This document shows, one piece after another, positions 40,815-53,700 of a DNA stretch of 64,000 nt. The position numbers and the translations under genes were made by a program. Within the stretch, counting starts at the first letter, position 1; each line of letters opens with the position of its first letter. Source of the stretch: Bemisia tabaci (lineage: Eukaryota; Arthropoda; Insecta; Hemiptera; Aleyrodidae); contig NC_092801.1 of NCBI RefSeq assembly GCF_918797505.1, positions 24,830,477 to 24,894,476 on the forward strand, read 5' to 3'. The notes beneath the pieces are model-generated. The model was not told where the DNA came from, made no database searches, and saw only the letters and a list, made by a program, of their open reading frames with translations.

Positions 40815-41247
40815 AGAGTAGAGCACCTTTATAGACAGAGTATGGCCATTCGTATCTTTTTACTACAGGAAAACTGCTCCGCTTTTTGATTGGTCAACGA
40901 GTTTTTAGGCTTCATGATGCTCTCACGGCCGTAAATAAACAAACAAGATGGCGGCTCACCGTAACATCGATAAGAAGCTAAATTTGAAAAAAATTTCAAT
41001 TATACGGCTGTAACTAGCATGCATATCTACGAATAACACACGAAAAACACATGAAAACATTGTTAAATCGCCTTTCACCTTTATCACAGGAGGATGTAAA
41101 ATGTGCATAACCTCAATCTTCCTTGCTGATAACAGCCATCTTGTTTGTTTATTTACGGCCGTAAGAACATCGTGTAAGCCTATTTTCACGCTACCAATGA
41201 AAAACCGGAACAGAAATGGCCATACTCTGTCTATAAAGGTACTCTAG
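40815..41247. repeat. Foldback element with TATAGACAGAGTATGGCCAT ends
   Basis: Left GCACCTTTATAGACAGAGTA and right TACTCTGTCTATAAAGGTAC are inverted. Inner inverted GACGGCCGTAAATAAACAAAC / GTTTGTTTATTTACGGCCGT blocks. Absent from the gene A flank. Confidence 0.65.
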
Positions 41248-41584
41248 TTGAGAGGAACACACCGTTGCATTCCAGTACACACCAGCGTGTTCACCCTAAC
41301 GACGAGCATGATTAGAACGCCAGGCATAGATCGACTAGCCTGCATGGTTGAGCGGGTACTCTCAACACAAGTGTGCGTTTCGCAAACACGACCGTATGCA
41401 CCGCAAAATTTTTAACATTTTTCCTGTTTGGTAGCGCACTCTAGTTGTGAGGTCTACAAGTTTTCTGAAGGTACATCAGGCATTTATCATTCGGATACAT
41501 TCCGTACATTCAGATGTTACACAGATTAATTAGACACATGAGACATGCACATATTTATAAGGAAATAATTTGACTTACCAATCA

Positions 41585-41690
41585 GCGTAAAATCACCGTG
41601 GTCCGGAGGAGATTTGAAACCGCGACGCTGGGGACTCCAGTGTGACACGCTAACGACCGGGCTAGCTTGGCGAAGTCGCCGAATTATCCC
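41585..41690 (-). repeat. tRNA-like (SINE-type) fragment
   Basis: On the minus strand GTTAGCGTGTCACACTGG is followed 20 bases later by GGTTTCAAATC, resembling the A- and B-box regions of a tRNA. The stem pairing is poor and there is no acceptor stem, so this is a SINE head or decayed copy, not a working tRNA. Confidence 0.4.
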
Positions 41691-41697
41691 CTCATAC

Positions 41698-42107
41698 ACA
41701 GAAAAAAAAAATCTCGGTGTATTTACTAAGAAACGGGTAAAATTACCAGGAATTCAGGGCTCTATTTGATCCCAGTTTTTTCTTGGTAAAATTACCATTT
41801 ATGGAATTGGTAATTTTACCAAGAATCTCGATTAAATTATTGAACTTTCTCGGTAATTTTACTAGACCTTGGTAAAGACGCCAATATTTTTTATCGACTG
41901 TGGTAAAATTATCGAGATAAAATGGCAAAGTTACCAGGAATTGATTACCAATAAAAGTGGTATTCTTACCTGAAAAAAAACCGTAAAAATACCGGTTTTT
42001 AGGTAAGCTTACCAGTCTGTCTTGGTAAAATTACCAATAATTGGTAAACAAAGTGAGATGGTAAAGGTACCAACTGACCTTGGTAAAAACGCCGAGTCTC
42101 AGTGTAC
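41698..42107. repeat. GGTAAAATTACC-rich TIR element, copy 1
   Basis: Chain of GGTAAAATTACC-type palindromes between AAAAAAATCTCGGTGTATTT and GCCGAGTCTCAGTGTA. Same family at 57139-57556 (inverted) and 58482-58901. Confidence 0.7.
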
Positions 42108-43594
42108 CTCTCGTGAGCCACTAAAACCTATCCCACGTGGTCCGAGAGTCGAGGGTGCTCATTTAAATACTCCACCGGAGCACCCTGGTCGAAAAGTTTC
42201 GGTTAACCAAAACACACCAGTCGTAGAAACTTACTCACTTTTTGATTCAAATAGATACGCAGACTTCAGTGTCTAAAACTAACTGCCGTAGTGTTTATTT
42301 TACCTGCATTTTGTATTTTAGCCTTGGCAAATAGGTCGCTCGTGTTGAAAAAACAGAGTGTGTTTGCAACAACCCGTGCTTATGTATATTAAAACTGTGC
42401 AAACAATGTGTCCGCCGTGACACGCCAAACACTAGCGCTCGAAATTTTTAACCGTATGCTTATCCATTTTTTACTTGAACAGTTGTTTTTCTCCGTTTGA
42501 TCACTATGTTGTCGATTTTTGATGGTGACATATTCTTTGATCTCAAATGTACGGTACAGTCGAAGTTATGTATTTGATTCAATTTATCATCGCTGCTGAT
42601 GTCCTCGGTGATATCTAGGGATCTGGTTTCAATTTAGTGGGTAGTTTAAAAGTATTGCTTTTAGACGGGTATATTATTCCAGTGAGGAAAACTAAAAACT
42701 TGCGCACTCGGGGGCTTCTTGAAAATGAACGCACCGTTTTAGAGGGGAAGTGAGCGAGAGGACGCATTTTTGTTTTTACGCGTCAAAGAGCCTACGTCAT
42801 GACAGCGCTACAAGTTGAGAGGTGATCCAATGAGTAAATTGAGAGGTGATCCAATTGAGAGTATATCCAATAGTCTGCGTCACGCATTTCATGAACGACC
42901 TCTCACGGCTTGCAGGCTTATATTGGGGGAAAATTTGGCCTGTTTTCGATACATGAGAGCCGCTCTCACAGCAATTTAGTAATTTTTTCTTTTTCTCTTT
43001 TTTTGTGAACGTATCAATTTTAACGGTCAAAAATTGTTTTTTTAGATTTGTTCATACTTTGTTAAAGGCTTTCGAGTACATTTTGAGAGCTGATTCCGAG
43101 AATGACGTCCGTTTTTCAGGATCAGCTCGATTTTCCCTGGAAAAATCAGCATTCCCCTAAAAATAGAGTTTTACCTGAGAAAAGTCACTGCTCCGGATAA
43201 TCTGTGCACGATGGAGAAAAACTAAGGTCACTGTTGAATTTAGCAGCCGCGTATTGCATGCCTATAAATATATTTCCTTTCTGATCCTAATTTCGAGGCT
43301 TTTCCGGTCAAGTGTTCCCCTTCTTGTCATACCACCATGTAAAGCTCATCCAATTGTTTTGCATCGGAGAGGAGGCAAAATTTTCTTTTTTTCAGGTAGC
43401 ATATGCGGTTACTCCCTCTCAAGCCGAAAATGATCTTAGTTTTCCTCCAAAACCTACCAAATTCTACCGGGGAAAATCAAGTTGATCCAGGTAAACGGAG
43501 GTCATTTTCGGAATCGGCGCTAGAAATATACTCCATCTCCACTTGCAAAGGGCCAACTCGATTCGTATTGACAGTATAATTTCATTTAACCTAT

Positions 43595-43805
43595 ACACTG
43601 AAAAAAATGATATGCTGTTTTAGCACCTAGGATGTCAAAAATGTGTCTGGTGATCTCAAGATGCTACCTTTGCTGCCCCCGCAGTTAACTTCACACCCTA
43701 TGAATGCAAATTCAACTGCGTGGGCAATGAAGGCAGCATCTTAGGATCACCAGACACATTTTTGACATCCTAGGTGCTAAAACAGCATACCATTTTTTTC
43801 AGTGT
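43595..43805. repeat. ACACTGAAAAAAATG foldback MITE
   Basis: 211 bp, arms of about 90 bp (TTTTAGCACCTAGGATGTC and inverse). Absent from the gene A flank near 9540. Confidence 0.7.
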
Positions 43806-43900
43806 AAGCGATAAGAGTTCAATCCTTCCCAGATGTTTGAAGAGCGAGATGAACGTCAAAGAAGTTGAAAAAATTCAAAATAAAAGCCTCTCTGCAGCAG

Positions 43901-43906
<6 letters not shown>

Positions 43907-43943
<37 letters not shown>
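43907..43943. repeat. Poly(A) run aligned with 9660-9680
   Basis: The same position in the gene A flank has a shorter A-rich stretch, so the run is old and has expanded. Confidence 0.5.
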
Positions 43944-43945
<2 letters not shown>

Positions 43946-44034
43946 TTATCTAACAGAGAATTTATTACACATTTTGTATTTTTTACTGGCATATGTCTAA
44001 TGCACATGCGAAATGAATGGAAGACAAATTGGAC

Positions 44035-44253
44035 GTAATTCTGTCAAACGGACCGAAGCGCCAATTTGAGTTCCTTTTGAGGAATTTAGAATGCCGGATA
44101 GTGCGTTCTGTTAAACGGAACTAAGCGCCATGGAAAAGCATTGCGAGTATAGGACGGAATAAGCCCGACGCCCGGTTTCGCCGCCAATCCAAGCCCCCCT
44201 CTACCTTCCTACCACAATGGCGCTTAGTTCCGTTTGACAGAAATACGTCCAAT
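44035..44253. repeat. GGACGTATTTCTGTCAAACGG TIR element, copy 2
   Basis: GGACGTAATTCTGTCAAACGG to CCGTTTGACAGAAATACGTCC, interior as 6038-6255. Confidence 0.65.
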
Positions 44254-44453
44254 TGAACTGCATACATTATAAAGCAACGATGAGAAAAGTCCAACCAGGT
44301 GTACAGTGCAGTACAGATTGCATCATCGCATGGTATATGTAAAGGCAGGATGTATTAGACATAATTAAATCGATTTGCAAAAGGAAGTGGAATAAAACGA
44401 TTAACTGACAATGAGCAATGCAACGAGATGTACGTCATTAGTTTTTCAATTAT

Positions 44454-44459
44454 TTTATT
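44454..44459 (-). terminator. Candidate poly(A) signal of gene B
   Basis: AATAAA on the minus strand 83 bases after the stop codon, in the same context as the gene A site. Confidence 0.4.
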
Positions 44460-44541
44460 GCATGTATTTTTTTAAAATAGGTTTTCTCTGCTTGGACATA
44501 TCCTTGGAACAACTTTAAGATATCGACTGCGTGAGACTTCT

Positions 44542-44625
44542 TTATTCCAATACCTTAAATGGCCCTTTCACCGTCATGCAATATTTTCCGGCCGCACAGG
44601 TACCTTTTTTGAGTAGATAATGACC
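44542..44625 (-). CDS. Gene B exon 9: C-terminus and stop
   Basis: Acceptor CTTTTTTTTCAG, 27 codons and TAA: GHYLLKKGTCAAGKYC to PFKVLE. AATAAA overlaps the stop as in gene A. Confidence 0.85.
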   Translation of the reverse strand, partial: GHYLLKKGTCAAGKYCMTVKGPFKVLE

Positions 44626-47600
44626 CTGAAAAAAAAGAAAAACATAGTTAAATCGTAAAATGTTTTTGATATGCCGTGTTAAGGAAAAACGCGCCGTAAC
44701 CATCAAGTGTTGCCAAATTACTTGGGAACTGTTTATTTTTGAAGAGAGTTATGAATATTCTTCCTTGAAATTTTCAGATACTTCAGATCAAATTACGAAA
44801 AAAATTCTCGGAAAAATCAAAAGATAAATATTCCCAAATTTTCTTGAAAATCCGTGATTTTTCAAAGAAAATTGGCAATATTTGAAGGCTTATATGGTGT
44901 TCTTTCTTAGCACGGCAGTATAGCTTGAGGCATGCATCGAGCTGCTTTGGAAAAACGCTGTATGAACCATCAAGCGTTGCCAAATTCCCACTTGCGAACT
45001 GTTTATTTTTGAAGATAGTCACGAAAATTCTTTCTTGAAATTTTCAAACACTTCAGATCAAATTACGAACAAATTTCTCTGAAAAATCAAAAGAAAAATA
45101 TTCACAGATTTTCCTGAAAGGAGGAAGATTTTCCTGAAGGAAAGCTACTTAAAAAATCTCCCTAAAACTGTTTAAAAGTATTTTAAAAATCCGTAGACCT
45201 CCACCAGAGCGTCCATTTAGCGTTTTCCCTTAGCACGGCAACACAGTCCTCGAATCAGCGGATTTTTGAGGGTTGGCAACCTTTTTCTTCTCCATTTAAA
45301 TATATGTAAAACAATCGATTCTTGGTAAGGCAGCTTGCCTTACATAAAATCGACATTTTCAATGGATATAAGCGGAGGAAAAACAATGTAGCCAACTTGC
45401 AAAATCGCCACTGCCTGGAATTCGTACCAAACTACCTAAATATTTACCTGCAAACCAAAACTAGGGCCCCAACTATTCCGGACTATCCAAGCGTCTGAAA
45501 TCAAAATTTAAGGAAATAATTAAATTACACATATTATACGTATTTTTAATATTATTTTTGGAGGGGTATGATTATTTTACCATAAAACTGTCAGGTGTTT
45601 TGGATTAAACCGTAAAAATCCCTCCAGAAATCGTTGCTCCTCTGACGTAAGGGCGTATCTCAATTTCCACTTGAGCCACGTCTTACATATAAAACCATAC
45701 TTTCTGGGGCTTATACGGAAATCAAGATACGTCCTCACGTCAGAGAAGCGACGAAATTTCAAGGAAAACTGTTCAAAAAAATCTCTTGGAAATTCGTATT
45801 TTATCAGAGAACATTTCAAAACATTTAATCCCAACAAAAATCATCAGTACCTAAATCACATCCCAAAACAATTACATTATTGGAATCATTAAACATTATT
45901 ATACTTTACGAGAATTCACCCAATAGTTTCCCCTCTCGAATAAAAATTAGTACTGGAGATTCTGAAACACCGCAAAAAAAAATCTCTGCATCCAACGCCT
46001 CAATTTTTGAAATCTTCCGTGTTTTATATTCCTGTGCTGAGAAAAGTCTGTGAAAATGTCAAAAATTGCTATTGATCTGTTCTCCTTTAAAAAATCAAAT
46101 TGAGAGCGGAGATTATTAAACACAGCAAACGAGATACAAGTTCTGGTAGTTTCACGTTTCACACACCTTCGGAATGTGTTATCGTAGTAGCAGACATCGT
46201 CTACGTGAGGAAGTTCCTTCAGTTTGCGGCATAGGCAACAAGCATGCCGGGATGCGCTTGTAGTTATGTATTCGAAAAAACACATTTATTGGAAATGTAT
46301 ACAAAACTAAAACAACCTTAGGATAATCATTTTATCTCAAACCCACATTATTTTAGCTGGAAACTTTAAACCGCCTCATTCCAGTTCGGGTCGACATTTG
46401 TTGGTGTTTTGATTTTGTTCTAAATTCACGTAGGATGCCCTCCTATGCTTTGATAATATGCGGTAACTTATTTTTGATTTTGTGTGGACTTACAATTAGC
46501 TCTACTGCCATATGTTAAGAACACATGCCGTATATGCCTTCAGACGTTGTCATACTTCCTTCAATAAAAAATGATTTTACTGGGAAAGTCGGGATATTTT
46601 CCCCCCATTTTTTTATGCAATTTTTGCTTATTTTAATCTGTATACCTGAAAATCTTGATGGGGAATAATCCACAAATTTTTTCAGAAATTAATTTTTTTT
46701 GGGAAGGAGGGGAGGGATTTGACAAGTATATCGAATGCTCATACGTCGTTTTTCCCCAGTACGACAGTCTGGTTCTCTTGGATGGTCACGTATTAAAACG
46801 ATTATTCATTCATTTTGCCGTGCTAAGGAAAAACGCCGCGTAATTTTCTTTGTAATTTGATCTGAAGTGTCTGAAAATTTCAAGAATAAATATTTATAAT
46901 TTTTCTCAAAAGTAAACGTTTTATCGAAGGAAATTTGGCAACTCTCGAATTTTCATACGGCGTTCTTCCTTAGCACGGCAGTATTAGCCTGTTTCCCATG
47001 ATCAAAGCTAGCCATCAAAATATCAAGGTCAAGTGTTGTGATTGGCTTATTTGATGACTTGGACCAATCTCAGCACTTTACCTTGACATTTTGACGGAGT
47101 AGTTCGATAGTGTGACACAGACTTATCAAAGCTAGCCATCAAATTATAAAGGTCAGGTGTTGCGATTGGCTTATTCGATGACTTGGACCAAACACAGCAC
47201 TTGTCCTTGACATTTTTACGGAGTATTTCGATAATGCGACGCAGGCTGTTGAGTAAGCATACACTGCTTAAGAATGGCCAAAAATGTGGGTCAATTAACA
47301 AGTAGGTGCGTAGGTAATACCTTCATAGTGACCGACGATTGTCACAGCATGATTCATATGTCTGTACGAGTTCGAGCAGCCTTCTGATTCGAAAACTCCT
47401 GACACATAAAACTGAGAGAAAGTAAAGTATTAATTTTAAGATATAATCAACATCACATTCATCACATTAACATTCGCGTTGATTAAAAATTTGAGGAGAA
47501 CCCCAAGGCTTAAGAACTAAGCTAGTTGATAGTTATATAGCCCGAAAACTTGGCTATATTTATGACCAAGTGGGACAAGCTTTGACCGCTTGCACGGAAA

Positions 47601-50600
47601 ATGCTTGTCTGCCACGTAATAGCACACACTACAACTTGGCAGACGACCATTTTCTATGTCAGTCCATGTTAAGCTATCAATTTAAATGGTCAAAACATGT
47701 GTTACCAGTTTGTCACTAATATCGTCCGGCTCTCGGACTATCAATACTATATCGCTTTTACGTAGAATCATATTTATACACAAAGGCACGTTTATTAAGG
47801 TCACGTGATAAGAAAGGAGGTGAAAATTCAGTTTAAAAAGGAAAACGGCAGATTTTAAATGTTTTATCGGGACTGAAAACTAAAATTTCAAGACTAGCTA
47901 TGTTTTGAAATTTACTTTAAAAAAGTTTTGCTATGAGTCCCTAGTATTAAAGTTTTTTCAAAAATGTCAGAACTGTCGATGAACAGATATGGAGCAAATA
48001 CAAAAACAGGGTTGCCCTTTTGCACGGACACTCCAAGGTTGCAGTCTAAATGGGTCTGTATGTTGTTGCATACTGCATAGTTTTTCTAACACTTAATCGG
48101 CACTATGAACACTTTTTTCTATACAAATTAAAATTTTCTCAAAAACAGATCTCAGGGCCGGATGAGCCACATGGGCCGCGGCTCATGGCGGCAAAATTAG
48201 GGGGCGGCAAATTTTGCAATTTTTTTAAATGCAGGTACAAAAAAATCGGATTCCGAAAAAAATTACGAACATGAAAAGGTGACATAATTTTTCATTTCCT
48301 GAGAGTACATTAATTTCTAATTTTGTCGTATTTCGGTGACACAATAGACTGCACACCTTTAATTACTTGAGTTAAGAGAGAAACCAAACACGTAATTTGG
48401 CTTGGAGCGGCGCGGCGCAGAGAGAAATGATGACGAGGACTTGAGATGAAAAGGAGATAAAGCCCCCGGCGCGGCGCGGCGGTCGGCATGTAACACATGT
48501 TAGCGCCTACAAGACTGCATGAATACTTCACGCATTGCGTCTAACACAGTACGGTCAACAGCGTCGGCGCGACGCGGCGTGAAACGCACAGCGCCTACAA
48601 GACTACATGAATACTTCACGCATTGCGCCAAACACAGCGTAATCAGCGCGGTCCGGCGGCGGAAGTTAAAATTATTAAACCACATTTATGTTTGTTCTTT
48701 CTTAATTCTTTAGTTCATTGCTTACAAATGAAAGGCCTCGTCCACACAGAGATAGGTTTACGGAACTGAACTTTTGCGCGAAGTTACGAGAACAGACGAA
48801 CAGTTACGAGTTACGAGTTTTGCTAGTAGTGCTGACAGGGCTTACGCAAAAAATGTGTCCAACACGAGTGAACGCGTCTTATGCACCCTTCTTCCTCCAG
48901 CACGTTCACTTGATGGTTTTCATTGATGTTTCAAAATGAATAAGAAGAGGGTGGCAAAATATAGGCGGCCCATGGGCGGCAAGTAGGTAAATCCAGACAT
49001 GCCGATTATACTTATATGAATGGCCATTTTGGGCAGGCCGCCCATCTTCAGGTGACCAAACTGGTATGGAAAAGTTAAAAATTCGGTGTGAAGGTAGCCG
49101 CGTCGGCGCGGTTATTCTGGGTGGTGGCAGCCACCCCGGCCCAATCCTCAAAAACTCCCCCTAAAAAATGACGACAAAAAAAAAACAAGCAGTGAGCTCC
49201 AACACAATGTGTTGATAAGGCGCGTCATTAACTCGCACATATCAACCCCTTTAGGTTTCATTTACAGAGATTTCAAAAAAGGCAAGCAGCACAACAAGAG
49301 AATTCACAATCCAACACTGCAAGGTCAACGACGCACCTTGACGAGACCGTGTATTGTGAATCTAGAAAGCTATTCGAACAAATTTAAGTTTTTTGATCTG
49401 CCTCAAGCAAAATCTTATCAGATTCTTGAAGTGCTACGGAAAAATTTAAGCGAAGAAAGGAAAAATTCTGTCGAACTCCTAGAAGATAAAGTCGATTTAA
49501 AGGTATTTTGGGGCTAAAATACCCAAATCACCGGTATTATAAATCCCGTTATATTATTGAAAAGAGATTTACTCGATATAAATGCAATTGTATTAAATAT
49601 GTCTTGATTTTTTTATTTTAAACGTCTTTTCATGCAAAGAAGCTTAACCATGTCCATGCTTTATTCATTCATGAATTGAAAGTAAGCAATCCACATCCCG
49701 AAAATCTACCGATTTGCCGTAAAAAATCGCAGAAACTTGATATACCAGGTCGATGTACCCACTCTTTGAATTTACCAATCAATTTAGTGAGTGCACGTAT
49801 GTGAAAGTCAAAATGCTATAGTCATTTTGGGTGCATTCATTTTTCATGAAACAATTGTAAGTAATTTCAATCACGAAAAACCATAAATTTTCCGTATAAA
49901 ATCGAAAAAATCAAAATATGTCGACTCCCTGACGTGAAAATTAAATTCTACGTATGAAAATACTTATGTATCGATATGCTGAACAGAATGCTCGCCTCTC
50001 CTCGTAATTTACAAACCTACTACTATTTACTTACCTACTTACTACGTAATTATATATTTTTCTTATTAAAAACTAAGAAAAATATATAATTACGTAGTAA
50101 TTATAAATAAATACCAAAACAATTATCAATAGATGTCAAAGACTGACTGAAAACTTTTATTAACCTCTTGTGTGAAAATATACATTTTATCAGCTGACAC
50201 TGACAATGTTGTCAGATGAACAGCACTATCAGAGCACGGGTACCAACTTTTGCAAAGTATAACCGAGGTTACAGATCTGTCAAAGCAACGTTTTGAACAA
50301 AACGGAGGAGTTAAATTCTCATTCCGAGAGTGCCGACCTGCTCAACCATCCTCGAATCAGTTCGCTTGATTCTACTTATATATGCATATTTTAAATCAGC
50401 GCGTCGCATTCTTAGGCTTTTTTTAAAAAAACCAAGTAACGTAGACTCTTGGTATTCACTGCACATAAACTAGAGACCCCCAGAATGAGAAACAACTTTA
50501 AATCATAATTATTGACGGATAAATAAACTTTTTACACGCTTTGGAAAATCTGAGAAGTTCGCGGTAGTCACTTTTCGGTAAGGAACTAAGGGACTCGGTT

Positions 50601-50656
50601 ATTGTATCGAGCAGGGTTCGAAACGATCGCAAAGGCGGTATACTACGTATACGCGC

Positions 50657-50708
<52 letters not shown>

Positions 50709-53700
50709 GGGTGGCTGCTGCCTAATTAGTTTTACACGAAACAACGCGACCGGGCTTTTCTGCACGGTTTGCGGTCCATTAAGCTCTCCTACTATTAAGT
50801 CGAAGAGTAAACCCCAAAAACCCTATAATATTTGGGTAGAGTATGCTCAGCTCTACTCGTAACGCCCTCGTTTTTTAATTTTACTTAAATATTAAAAAAG
50901 TTATTTAACTTTAACGACAAATTTTGGACCCCAAAACATGACGATGACGGATTGACCAATCGCTGAGCTGATGAGCAGATTCGGGGCAGATTCGAGACCC
51001 GCGAAAACGCCCGGCCGCGGGAGAGACCATCGTGTTTAGTTCACTGACTTTACAGCATAACCGTAGAAAAAAACCCCATAAAAGTATAGATATTTTGAAT
51101 CAGCGTTACATAAACTAAAACTGATTTTTTGGAAATTTCGTATTGTTGAGGTGTAATCGAGAACAATTAATAATTAAGTCGTTTATTGCTGTTCTGAAAG
51201 TCGGATCTGTTGGCATAGCTGTGGAGGTAAGGGTAGCATAAAACCCATCAAACTGGGTATGATTAGAATCTGTAAACTCCAAGGATTAAACCTTTGAAAA
51301 GTTTGCGAACTTATATGGGCGTCGAAAGGAGAATTTATTGAAAGAAGGAGCGGGTCCTTCAATTTTTCAAAACAGTTAGAATTTGAAAACAACTTGTTGA
51401 ACCGCGCGATGGATGGTGAGCGCCGACTCCAGAAGTTAAATTTCAGGTTATGCTTATGTCATTATACGGTTTTAAATATTTAAATAATAAAAATAAGATA
51501 GATTAATCGATGTATGTTTCTATCTATTTTATCCTAGCCGAAGATAACTGGATCCATTTCTATATGATCCTTTTATGATTCCCGCACCCTTGATAAATTT
51601 AGTTGCCACAGTAAGTGCTCGGATCAACCTGCCATTTCTTCCCAGCGGCCCTGATCTAGTGATCTTTTCTTCTAGCTAAATTTCAGGTTATGCTACTGTT
51701 TTATTATGGCTTTAAATATCTAAATAATAAGAAAAAGGTAGATTAATTGATGCGTGTTTCCATTTTATCGTTGCCGAAGATAACTGGATCCATTTCTATA
51801 AAACCCTTTTATGATTCCCGCACCCTTGATAAATTTAGTTGTCACAGTAAGTACTCGGATCAACCTGCCATTTCTTCCCAGCGGCCCTGATCTAGTGATC
51901 TTTTCAAGTAATCAAGTAATTGTTCATGAATGATTGATGATATCCCACTATAGTGAGTCCTAGATACTATTTCTCGTTAATCAGATTCAGCAACTTTCCA
52001 CCAGAAAATCATCCTTTCCCTCAATACGATGATGTGTGTCGGGGATCTCAATCGGTGGGAATGAATCTGCGTTTCCACTTTCTACTAAAATTTTGCTAGC
52101 AGCCAGGCAGCCTACCTCCTCCGGAGTTGATGTGTGTTTTCTCAGTGTATCATGCAACTGGTGCCTAAAGCCTGCATGTTTTCATAGACTTCAAGACTTG
52201 TGATGCTTTATATTGGAAAACTGGTTAACGCATTCACCCATTAGTCTTGGTTATGTGTCTACTTAAAGAAGCTACGCTTCACTGAAATGAAACCACTTCA
52301 ATGAAATCAACTCAATGTCACAAAATCAAAGATACTTGACTTCAAGCATTAGCTTTAATTTGATTTTTATCAAGTCTCTTTGATTCTGGGTCAGAAGTTG
52401 ATTGAATCATCAAAGCCTGTGATCGGATAAAATTCTTCAAATCAAGGTCTTTCATATTGACCTGTGCAGAAGGTATGTATCTATACTACTACTTCATTGG
52501 TTTGATAAAATTGAGATGCTAACTAATGCAGGATATACTTGATGATAACCTCTCTATACATTCGCTAAAATTTGCAATACCTGGAGATGCAAATTCCGTC
52601 ACTGCTTACCGCATATAAGAGATAATGCAGAGCGGCTGTTCAATATAAAACATCAGTGCCTCTTGACCTCTAGATTATCTGAGTCCTCGCCTGACAAATT
52701 TACCCAATATGAGAGTGCGACAGAAAATTAGCTGTTCCATTTAGCACGGAGATTGGATACAGGAATTAATTATCTGGCACACCCTGCAAGTGCATTAAAA
52801 CTCATTAGATGTGGACTTTTGATGACCGGAGCTGGCAGGTTATTGAAAACAATCAATCGAGACTCAAACAGCCAAAACTTTTAGTCCGGGCGACCAAAAT
52901 TTTTGGCTGCTACAGCCTCAACATCCACTGACTATCTCCTTTGATGAAGCGTAAACTGCTCACATTTCTCAAGATAAGGAATGCCTGCGCTTGAAAGGCA
53001 TCTCTCATAAAACAGAAAGCATTGATACCTCCTTACTTTGCCTACCAGTCTTGATGAGGCAGTGTCCTGCATCCTCCATGTCATTACTGCTGATTAAATT
53101 GTAGGTCAGAGAGGCTGGCTATTCGTAGTATGGATGATGGAACACATTATTGACTTACCTGCAGTGAGCTGCAGAATTTAGTTTGCATTTTATCATCAGC
53201 TTGATAGAATTAAAAGAAAGGTGTCCACGTAGGATATAAAATTCAGCCCTATGTAAAGGAGATGTCTCTACTGTAAAACCCTGTAAATTCATGTTTACAG
53301 CATAGGTACAGTACAAAAGAGACGGACAATGTAGAATAGTCATAAATCACAAGTGGCTCCTAAGTTGTTGTTCATCTGACTCCTTGCCTAAAAAATTTCT
53401 TCAGAATATCCATTGCTTTACTTCATCATTGAAAGAATAAACAAGAATTCTCCGTTTTACCCTGATAGCGCATTTAAACTCAATCTGTACCAAGTACGGA
53501 ATCTGCATGACCAGTAGTAGCGGATGCAGGCTCATGAAAATGAAATTGTATCAAACTGTTTCATTACAGTTCAAAAGAGTTATGCTATTGCGATTGAAAT
53601 TTCAGTTGTGGCAACTGTAATTTTTGCTCGCGAAAGGATCAACTTTTGCTGTTAATCTTTTCTGATGAAGAGTGAACTGGTCACATTTCTCAAGATACAT

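Noticed and set aside
41585..41690. Possible tRNA gene (minus strand)
   Set aside because: A- and B-box-like motifs but no foldable acceptor or anticodon stems; better explained as a SINE head.
48143..49150. Possible larger hAT-like transposon with GGGCCGGATGAGCC-type ends
   Set aside because: The ends do not match as inverted repeats and no 8-bp duplication or transposase frame was found.
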